Assembly: GCA_029563245.1 (NCBI GenBank) | Contig: JAKQSG010000014.1 | Location: forward strand, 1 to 5,713 | DNA from: Candidatus Omnitrophota bacterium | GTDB lineage: Bacteria; Omnitrophota; Gorgyraeia; Gygaellales; Profunditerraquicolaceae | Length of the DNA stretch: 5,713 bases | Direction: 5' to 3' | Shown: in pieces, positions 1-4,760 of the stretch | Numbering within the stretch: the first letter of the stretch is position 1 | Layout of the letters: each line of letters opens with the position of its first letter | Notes under the pieces: model-generated | Database searches by the model: none | What the model was told of the DNA's origin: nothing | Seen by the model: only the letters and a program-made list of their open reading frames with translations | Made by a program: the position numbers and the translations under genes

Positions 1-1
1 C

Positions 2-355
2 CATCATACGGATTGTGGCGGTGTGGTTTATTACGCTAATTACCTTAAATTCTTCGAAGAGGCCCGTACCGAGTTTTTTAGTCTAAGAGGTTTTTCCATA
101 AAAGAACTTGCTGACTCAGGCACGATGTTCGTGGTTGCCAGGCAGGAGGTTGATTATAAAGCGCCGGCTGTTTATGGGGACACCCTTGAGATTATAACTA
201 GCGTAACTGAGATGTCAGCGGTAAAAATTATATTCGAGCATGAAGTGCGTAAAGATAGCGGCCAGGTTACTACTAAGGCCAAAACTACCCTTGTCTGCGT
301 AGGTAAGGATTTAAGGCCTAAGGCTATCCCCGAAGAAATCCGTAATAAACTATAA
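2..355 (+). CDS. YbgC/4HBT-family hotdog acyl-CoA thioesterase, 5' end missing
   Basis: This is the end of a small hotdog-fold thioesterase that hydrolyses acyl-CoA (or acyl-ACP) thioesters in the cytoplasm. The reading frame is open from base 2, and 117 residues are visible. The first visible residues, HHTDCGGVVYYANY followed by LKFFEEARTE, match the N-terminal signature of the YbgC / 4-hydroxybenzoyl-CoA thioesterase family (D-x-x-G-V-V-Y-x-x-Y). There the Asp is catalytic, and here it is codon 11-13. The GTG at 23 is therefore the conserved Val of the motif, not a start. Family members run about 130-140 aa, so roughly 10-20 residues lie outside the window. The end is intact (TAA 353-355) and an 18-base gap leads to the nitroreductase, so the two are probably co-transcribed. 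The substrate cannot be told from sequence: YbgC acts on short or long acyl-CoAs in different bacteria. Confidence 0.88.
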   Translation, partial: HHTDCGGVVYYANYLKFFEEARTEFFSLRGFSIKELADSGTMFVVARQEVDYKAPAVYGDTLEIITSVTEMSAVKIIFEHEVRKDSGQVTTKAKTTLVCVGKDLRPKAIPEEIRNKL

Positions 356-373
356 AATGTACGAGGTGAATAT

Positions 374-874
374 ATGGATGCAATCGAAGTCTTAAAGAAG
401 AGAAGAAGTATCAGAGTCTTTCAGCAAAAGCCCATTCTTAAGGACCAGCTGGAAGCGGTTGTTGATGCAGGCAGATTTGCTCCTACAGCAAGGAATCTTC
501 AGCCTTGGGAATTTGTAATTATTACGCAGAAGAGGGTTCTGTCTGAAATAGCGAAATTGGCGGAAAACGGAAGGTTTATCCAAGATTGCGCCGCATGCAT
601 TGCTGTTTTTTCTTCGGATACTAAATATTACCTTGAAGATGGCTGTGCAGCTACGGTCAATATGCTTAATGCTGCAGCTGCTTTAGGAATAGGCTCTTGT
701 TGGGTAGCAGGTGATAAGAAATCTTATTGTCAGGATATCTCCCGGATATTAAACGCGAAAAATAACTTAAAGCTTGTAAGTTTAATAGCCTTAGGCTATC
801 CGAAGGAGGATGGTGCGTTTGGTATCGTAGAAAAGAAGAGACTGGGAGAAATACTGCATTGGGAGAAATTTTAA
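374..874 (+). CDS. Nitroreductase-family FMN oxidoreductase (short form)
   Basis: This 166-aa cytoplasmic flavoprotein belongs to the nitroreductase superfamily, whose members are FMN-dependent, usually dimeric, and use NAD(P)H to reduce nitroaromatics, quinones or flavins. The sequence shows the N-terminal phosphate-gripping motif RRSIR (residues 10-14), the APTARNLQPWEF segment (36-47) that packs on FMN, the A-x-A-LGIGSCWV segment (about 101-111) and a C-terminal LGYP (140-143). The length fits the compact 165-180-residue branch rather than the 215-residue NfsB type, so the helical insertion covering the active site is short or absent. The start at 374 is supported by a GAGGTG Shine-Dalgarno at 363-368 with a 5-base spacer. 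Five cysteines (72, 75, 91, 109, 119) are more than usual but form no recognisable cluster motif. The physiological substrate is unknown. It sits between the thioesterase and a small membrane protein in one apparent operon. Confidence 0.9.
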   Translation: MDAIEVLKKRRSIRVFQQKPILKDQLEAVVDAGRFAPTARNLQPWEFVIITQKRVLSEIAKLAENGRFIQDCAACIAVFSSDTKYYLEDGCAATVNMLNAAAALGIGSCWVAGDKKSYCQDISRILNAKNNLKLVSLIALGYPKEDGAFGIVEKKRLGEILHWEKF

Positions 875-1111
875 ATGAGTTTTCTTTATAGGGGCGGATG
901 TTTTCTTCCCTTTTTGATAATTTTTAATTTATTTTTCGGCTGGCTATTTTTCGGAGTCAGGGTCTGGCTGGCGATCGGATTGGGGCTATCTTTGGTATTT
1001 GTAATTTATTCTTATCTTCTAAGCAGAAGAATCTCTTTTGGGATTAATAAACCCGCGTCAAAAGGCAATATCATTGATGTTGAGGCCGAAGTTCTCCCTG
1101 AAAAAAAATAA
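875..1111 (+). CDS. Small two-helix membrane protein of unknown function
   Basis: This is a 78-aa protein whose ATG follows the nitroreductase stop with no bases between, and a GGGAG sequence at 861-865 can serve as its ribosome site. That arrangement implies translational coupling and argues that the gene is real. Residues about 9-27 and 30-50 are strongly hydrophobic and form two membrane segments with a tight turn (FFGVR) between them. An RR pair at 51-52 follows the second helix, and a polar tail with GNIIDVEAEV (64-73) ends in EKK. By the positive-inside rule the tail and N-terminus probably face the cytoplasm. There is no signal-peptidase site and no known catalytic motif. I do not recognise a named family. 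The acidic IIDVEAEV tail looks conserved-motif-like, so it may contact a partner. It is the last gene before the hppA promoter region. Confidence 0.75.
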   Translation: MSFLYRGGCFLPFLIIFNLFFGWLFFGVRVWLAIGLGLSLVFVIYSYLLSRRISFGINKPASKGNIIDVEAEVLPEKK

Positions 1112-1119
1112 TAAGGAAG

Positions 1120-1147
1120 AATCTTTTGTTAAAATGTTGAAAAGATT
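1120..1147. repeat. 8-bp inverted repeat overlapping the hppA -35 region
   Basis: AATCTTTT (1120-1127) and AAAAGATT (1140-1147) are perfect inverted copies around a 12-base centre. The right arm ends on the first T of the TTGACA hexamer. With a single G-C pair per arm and no T tract following, it is a poor terminator, so an operator-like role at the hppA promoter is the alternative. Chance occurrence in this AT-rich gap is quite possible. Confidence 0.35.
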
Positions 1148-1174
1148 TGACAAATTGGATTTTGGTGTTAATAT
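1147..1174 (+). promoter_or_regulatory. Predicted sigma-70-type promoter for hppA
   Basis: A perfect TTGACA lies at 1147-1152. A 16-base spacer leads to TAATAT at 1169-1174, which matches TATAAT at four positions including the key T1, A2 and T6. A 17-base spacer would give AATATT, also four of six but lacking T1. Transcription would begin near 1180-1182 and leave a leader of about 40 bases. The -10 sits within the near-palindrome GTTAA-TAT-TTAAC (1167-1179), a possible regulator site. The upstream operon has no strong terminator, so readthrough into hppA is also possible. Confidence 0.6.
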
Positions 1175-1206
1175 TTAACGTAATTAATTTAACATTTAAT
1201 TAGAAA

Positions 1207-1212
1207 GGGAGG
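1207..1212 (+). promoter_or_regulatory. Strong Shine-Dalgarno of hppA
   Basis: GGGAGG, within AAAGGGAGGT (1204-1213), lies nine bases before the ATG at 1222. It fixes that start and indicates high translation, as expected for an abundant energy-coupling pump. Confidence 0.85.
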
Positions 1213-1221
1213 TTTAGAGAA

Positions 1222-3324
1222 ATGGCAGGGATTGATTTGTTGATTTTGGCTCCTGTTGGGTCTATTGTGGCGCTTATGTTTGCGGCTTACCTGGCAGTCT
1301 CGATTTTGAAGAAAGAGGAAGGCAGCGATAAGATGAAAGAGATTGCCTTGGCTGTGCGCACCGGAGCCAATGCCTATTTAAAAAGACAGTATTTGGGGGT
1401 TTCTTTGTTTTTTGCGGTAGTCTTCTTTATTCTGTTAGGCCTGGCCCTTAAAAATTACCTGGTCATATTTGTACCATTTGCTTTTTTAACCGGAGGTTTA
1501 TTCTCAGGTTTGTCTGGTTTTATCGGTATGAGTATTGCGACTCAGTCTTCAGGCCGCACGGCAGCCGCCGCGCAAAAAAGCTTAAATTCCGGCCTTCGCG
1601 TTGCTTTCTCAAGCGGGGCGGTAATGGGATTGACGGTTGTAGGTTTAGGGCTTCTAGATCTAAGTATCTGGTATTATTTTCTTAACTGGTATTATTCCCA
1701 TAATCCCACACCTTTAGGAATTGATAAGATTGCCGCAATTACTTCGACAATGCTTTGTTTTGGTATGGGCGCAAGCTCGCAGGCACTTTTTGCCAGGGTA
1801 GGCGGAGGAATTTTCACCAAGGCAGCTGATGTCGGAGCGGACCTGGTAGGAAAGGTAGAGGCTGGAATCCCGGAGGATGATCCGCGAAACCCTGCGGTTA
1901 TCGCCGATAACGTTGGTGATAATGTAGGGGATGTAGCAGGTATGGGAGCTGACCTTTATGAGTCTTATGTCGGCTCAATCGTAGCAACTTCGGCTTTGGG
2001 TGTATCTGCCGGTTTTGGGATTGCGGGAGTAACTGTTCCTTTGATTATGGCGGCAGTTGGAGTTTTTGCTTCTATTATCGGGACCTTTTTTGTAAAAAGC
2101 AAGGAAGATGCTTCGCAGAAGGCATTATTAGCTGCTTTAAGAAAAGGGGTATTTATTAGTTCTGTTCTGGTTGCGGTAATTGCCTATTTTTTAGTAAAGG
2201 GGGTATTAGGTCAGGAATATATGGGTGTATACTGGTCGATTATTTCTGGTTTGATTGCCGGAGTTTTAATAGGTCTGGTTACCGAATATTATACCTCAAG
2301 CGGTTTTAAGCCTACTCAAACTATAGCAGATTCGTCACTGACAGGTCCGGCAACTGTTATTATAAGCGGCCTTGCCGTAGGGATGATGTCAACGGCTATA
2401 CCGGTTATAGTCGTGGGAGCGGCAGTTTTAGCCAGTTTTTACCTCTCAGGCGGAGCTACTAATTTTGGGACAGGGCTCTATGGCGTGGCTATTTCGGCAG
2501 TCGGGATGCTTTCAACCTTAGGCATTACTCTGGCTACTGATGCTTATGGACCGGTAGCTGATAATGCCGGTGGAAACGCGGAGATGTCGCATCTTCCTCC
2601 TGAGGTCAGAAAGAGGACTGATGCCCTTGATTCTCTAGGCAATACTACTGCTGCTACCGGAAAAGGTTTTGCTATCGGTTCGGCAGCGCTTACCGCCCTT
2701 GCTTTAATCGCTGCATTTAAGGACCAGATAGCCATGTATGGAAAGGATATGGCTTTAAGCATTATGAATCCCAGTGTTTTGGTAGGATTATTCCTGGGGG
2801 CTATGCTTCCCTTTCTTTTTTGTTCCATGACTATGCGTGCCGTAGGCAGGGCAGCGGGAAAGATTGTCATTGAGGTTCGCAGACAGTTTAAGGAAATTAT
2901 CGGTTTGATGGAAGGGAAGGCCAAGCCAGATTATGCCCGTTGCGTAAGTATTGCAACAGCAGCTGCCCAGAAAGAGATGATTCTGCCTTCTCTCCTGGCC
3001 ATAATTGCTCCTATCCTAACCGGTATCTTGATTGGAGTTGAGGGGCAGGCAGGCCTTTTAATGGGTGCTTTGGCTTCCGGTTTTGTCTTAGCGGTAATGA
3101 TGGCTAATTCCGGAGGCGCTTGGGATAATGCCAAGAAATACATAGAAGAAGGCCATCATGGCGGAAAGGGTTCTCATCCTCATAAGGCAGCTGTTGTCGG
3201 AGATACTGTAGGTGACCCTTTTAAGGATACATCTGGCCCCAGTTTGAATGTTTTGATTAAACTGATGTCTATGGTTTCGATTGTTTTTGCTTCCTTTGTT
3301 TTAAGAAACAGTTTCTTTAAGTAA
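1222..3324 (+). CDS. hppA: K+-dependent membrane-bound pyrophosphatase, probably Na+-pumping
   Basis: This 700-aa integral membrane protein hydrolyses cytoplasmic pyrophosphate and couples this to outward ion pumping, working as a homodimer of about 16 helices per subunit. The family length is normal. The catalytic region at residues 203-240 is intact: DVGADLVGK (203-211), EDDPRNPA (218-225), then ADNVGDNVGDVAG (228-240). The second acidic cluster is at about 440-453 (DAYGPVADNAGGN), and the C-terminal cluster is GGAWDNAKKY (631-640) plus DTVGDPFKDTSGPS (661-674). GNTTAATGKG (473-482) has Ala477 and Gly480 at the two positions where K+-independent enzymes carry Lys and Thr, so the enzyme should need K+. 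The ion-gate glutamate is in DLYESYV (Glu247), the position used by Na+-pumping enzymes such as that of Thermotoga maritima. Plant-type H+ pumps instead carry Gly here and Glu four residues later, where this protein has Gly251. Na+ or dual Na+/H+ transport is therefore likely, though inferred. It has its own promoter and terminator, so it is probably monocistronic. Confidence 0.97.
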   Translation: MAGIDLLILAPVGSIVALMFAAYLAVSILKKEEGSDKMKEIALAVRTGANAYLKRQYLGVSLFFAVVFFILLGLALKNYLVIFVPFAFLTGGLFSGLSGFIGMSIATQSSGRTAAAAQKSLNSGLRVAFSSGAVMGLTVVGLGLLDLSIWYYFLNWYYSHNPTPLGIDKIAAITSTMLCFGMGASSQALFARVGGGIFTKAADVGADLVGKVEAGIPEDDPRNPAVIADNVGDNVGDVAGMGADLYESYVGSIVATSALGVSAGFGIAGVTVPLIMAAVGVFASIIGTFFVKSKEDASQKALLAALRKGVFISSVLVAVIAYFLVKGVLGQEYMGVYWSIISGLIAGVLIGLVTEYYTSSGFKPTQTIADSSLTGPATVIISGLAVGMMSTAIPVIVVGAAVLASFYLSGGATNFGTGLYGVAISAVGMLSTLGITLATDAYGPVADNAGGNAEMSHLPPEVRKRTDALDSLGNTTAATGKGFAIGSAALTALALIAAFKDQIAMYGKDMALSIMNPSVLVGLFLGAMLPFLFCSMTMRAVGRAAGKIVIEVRRQFKEIIGLMEGKAKPDYARCVSIATAAAQKEMILPSLLAIIAPILTGILIGVEGQAGLLMGALASGFVLAVMMANSGGAWDNAKKYIEEGHHGGKGSHPHKAAVVGDTVGDPFKDTSGPSLNVLIKLMSMVSIVFASFVLRNSFFK

Positions 3325-3331
3325 GATAAAT

Positions 3332-3392
3332 AGGGACAGCGACCATTTTTAATAAATAAACCCTTAAAAAATAGTCGCTGTCCCTTTTTTTT
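3332..3392 (+). terminator. Intrinsic terminator of hppA (also REP/MITE-like palindrome)
   Basis: AGGGACAGCGAC (3332-3343) pairs perfectly with GTCGCTGTCCCT (3374-3385). After one C/A mismatch the stem continues for six more pairs (ATTTTT 3345-3350 with AAAAAT 3367-3372), leaving a loop of 16 bases. Eight T residues (3385-3392) follow the GC-rich base of the stem. This is a textbook rho-independent terminator eight bases after the hppA stop. The arms are unusually long, and the GGGACAGCGAC sequence resembles the ends of dispersed palindromic elements, so it may have arrived as a mobile repeat. Confidence 0.88.
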
Positions 3393-3393
3393 G

Positions 3394-3402
3394 TGGTATA
3401 AT
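3394..3402 (+). promoter_or_regulatory. Extended -10 promoter for the sigma / anti-sigma / CHAT operon
   Basis: TGG followed by TATAAT (3397-3402) is a perfect extended -10 element. The region 17 bases upstream (3374-3379, GTCGCT) does not resemble a -35 hexamer and lies inside the terminator stem; an extended -10 can work without one. Start of transcription is expected six to eight bases downstream, at about 3408-3410, which is on or beside the ATG at 3409. The resulting transcript would be leaderless. Confidence 0.65.
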
Positions 3403-3408
3403 GCAGCT

Positions 3409-4008
3409 ATGGATGATTTGGAATTCGTCCATAAGTTTGTCAAAGGGGACATCCAAGCCAGAGAAGAATTCCTAAAGCGTTATTCCCGCCTGATTTACAA
3501 CTATATCTACCATGTTTTAACAGTTAAGGGCCTTAAAGATTATCTGACCTATGTGGATGATATATTCCAGGGTTTTGTACTCTTCGTTATTGAAGATGAT
3601 TGTAAGAGGTTGAAGAGTTTTAAGGCCAGAAATAATTGTACCTTTGCCACCTGGATAAGGCAGCTTACCATAAATTTTACCCGCGATTACCTCCGCAAGA
3701 TTAAACCTTTATTTTCAATAGACGCAGAAATAAATGATGAGCAAAGCCTTAAGGATATTCTGGCGGATAACTCATTGCCTGTCAGGGAGAGCCTTTCGAT
3801 AGAAGAGAGGCTAAGGGTGCTGGATTATTGTATTGATCTTTTAACCAGGGATGAAAAATATTTTCTGGAGCTTAATTTTAACCAAGGGGTAAGCCTCGAG
3901 GTATTAAGGGATTATTTTAAAGTCAGCCGGGGGGCCATCGATATGCAGAAAAACAGAATTATCAAGAAGCTTAAGGAGTGTTTTAAGGGAAAGGGTTTTT
4001 TAAGTTAG
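3409..4008 (+). CDS. ECF-type (sigma-70 family) RNA polymerase sigma factor
   Basis: This 199-aa protein has the two-domain layout of ECF sigma factors. The sigma-2 domain covers about residues 15-97. Its region 2.1-2.2 helix (AREEFLKRYSRLIYNY, then VDDIFQGFVLFV at 49-60) would bind the beta-prime clamp. TFATWIRQLTINFTRDYLRK (78-97) matches the region 2.3-2.4 helix that melts and reads the -10. The sigma-4 domain covers about 134-191, with a helix-turn-helix in GVSLEVLRDYFKVSRGAIDM (160-179) that would read the -35. No other domain is present. An in-frame TTG at 3391 falls in the terminator T tract, so the ATG at 3409 is preferred. There is no Shine-Dalgarno before it, in keeping with leaderless translation. 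The next gene encodes a zinc-finger anti-sigma-like protein 45 bases downstream, the usual partner arrangement. The regulon is unknown, and sequence divergence prevents assigning an ECF group. Confidence 0.88.
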   Translation: MDDLEFVHKFVKGDIQAREEFLKRYSRLIYNYIYHVLTVKGLKDYLTYVDDIFQGFVLFVIEDDCKRLKSFKARNNCTFATWIRQLTINFTRDYLRKIKPLFSIDAEINDEQSLKDILADNSLPVRESLSIEERLRVLDYCIDLLTRDEKYFLELNFNQGVSLEVLRDYFKVSRGAIDMQKNRIIKKLKECFKGKGFLS

Positions 4009-4038
4009 ATTATTGTTGTTATTGCGTCTATTGTAAGT

Positions 4039-4045
4039 GAAGGGG
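4039..4045 (+). promoter_or_regulatory. Ribosome binding site of the anti-sigma gene
   Basis: GAAGGGG lies eight bases before the ATG at 4054, and no other in-frame start nearby has a comparable site. The 45-base gap after the sigma gene shows no terminator or promoter, which supports co-transcription. Confidence 0.65.
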
Positions 4046-4053
4046 TGTAAGCT

Positions 4054-4752
4054 ATGGGCCAAAATATAGAGAGGCTGATAAGGTTAGTTTATAAAGGTTG
4101 GAAGAGCCGGCATATTGATGAAGGAGCTCATTTGGATGAGGAAGATATGGCAGCTTTCTTAGACGGGAGGTTGTCTATTGAGAAGAATGAATTGGTAAAG
4201 GATCATCTGGTCGGTTGTCATAGTTGCGCTGAGGTGTTAGGTTTAAGTTTGCAGGCGAATGCACTTGGCGATAATCTTCTTCCGGATCCTTTATTGAATT
4301 CAGCGAAAGAGGCCCTGGGAATTAATGTTCCCGTAGTAGTGGAGATAATGCTGAGACTGAGAGAAAAGGTAGTGGAGGTATTAAAATCAAACGGAGATGT
4401 CCTGGTAGGCCAGGAATTAGTGCCTGCATCGATCCTTCGCAGCCGTAATTTAGGTGATTTCAAGGATGAGGTCGTAATCTTAAAGGATTTCGCTAATATC
4501 AGGGTGAAGGTTAGCGTAGAAAACAAGACTGGGAAAGACTTTAATGTAAATATACTGGCAAGGGATAAGCATAAGAAGGCGGTGATTAAAGACCTTAGGG
4601 TAACTCTGTTCAGGGAAGGGGTTGAGCTGGAGTCATACCTAAATGATTCAGGGTCGGTTACATTCGAGCATCTACTTTTGGGAAAATACAAGATAGAGGT
4701 AGCGGATTTAGAAGGTAATCTTGCCACTGTGTTATTGGAGGTTAAATTATGA
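4054..4752 (+). CDS. Soluble zinc-finger (zf-HC2-like) anti-sigma factor with C-terminal beta-rich domain
   Basis: This 232-aa protein probably binds and restrains the sigma factor encoded just upstream. Residues about 26-66 form a zf-HC2/ZAS-type domain: HLDEEDMAAFLDGRLS (26-41) is the typical first helix, and KDHLVGCHSCAEVL (49-62) contains the H51-x3-C55-x2-C58 zinc ligands. Residues about 90-112 are an amphipathic helix (PVVVEIMLRLREKVVEVL). After this come about 115 residues rich in alternating beta-strand patterns: VVILKDFANIRVKVSVEN, a region ending DLRVTLFREGVELESY, and GSVTFEHLLLGKYKIEVADL. They resemble a carboxypeptidase-regulatory or Ig-like sandwich. No transmembrane helix or signal peptide is seen, unlike classic membrane anti-sigma factors, so release would have to be triggered in the cytoplasm. 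The gene ends at TGA 4750-4752, five bases before the preferred CHAT start, so the two are translationally linked. The partner assignment rests on gene order and the zinc motif; the role of the C-terminal domain is unknown. Confidence 0.82.
   Translation: MGQNIERLIRLVYKGWKSRHIDEGAHLDEEDMAAFLDGRLSIEKNELVKDHLVGCHSCAEVLGLSLQANALGDNLLPDPLLNSAKEALGINVPVVVEIMLRLREKVVEVLKSNGDVLVGQELVPASILRSRNLGDFKDEVVILKDFANIRVKVSVENKTGKDFNVNILARDKHKKAVIKDLRVTLFREGVELESYLNDSGSVTFEHLLLGKYKIEVADLEGNLATVLLEVKL
4737..4742 (+). promoter_or_regulatory. Shine-Dalgarno before the CHAT gene, inside the anti-sigma 3' end
   Basis: GGAGGT is the strongest ribosome site in the area. It is six bases before ATG 4749 and nine before ATG 4752, but 14 before the ATG at 4757 that opens the CHAT frame. 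The ideal distance thus favours a three-codon frame rather than the protease. Confidence 0.7.
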
Positions 4753-4760
4753 TGCTATGA
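4749..4760 (+). other. Three-codon minicistron overlapping the CHAT start
   Basis: ATG ATG CTA TGA starts at the best spacing from the GGAGGT site. Its TGA (4758-4760) overlaps the ATG of the CHAT gene (4757-4759) in an ATGA junction. If translated, ribosomes would terminate exactly where CHAT translation begins, permitting reinitiation. It may equally be an incidental result of the overlapping ATGs. Confidence 0.35.

Noticed and set aside
23..355. GTG at 23 as the start of the thioesterase gene.
   Set aside because: The frame is open to base 2, and the residues before it (HTDCGG) are the conserved family signature with the catalytic Asp, so the gene begins outside the window.
2544..3143. 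Two minus-strand open frames opposite the end of hppA.
   Set aside because: They lie entirely across the conserved pyrophosphatase coding region and encode nothing recognisable.
3391..3408. TTG at 3391 as the start of the sigma gene, adding six residues.
   Set aside because: It lies in the terminator T tract and upstream of the likely transcription start, has no ribosome site, and the added residues match nothing in the sigma family.
4218..4727. Minus-strand open frame of 169 codons opposite the anti-sigma gene.
   Set aside because: The protein is Ser/Thr-rich low-complexity with no motif, and the + strand carries the zinc-finger motif and a ribosome site; it is a shadow frame.
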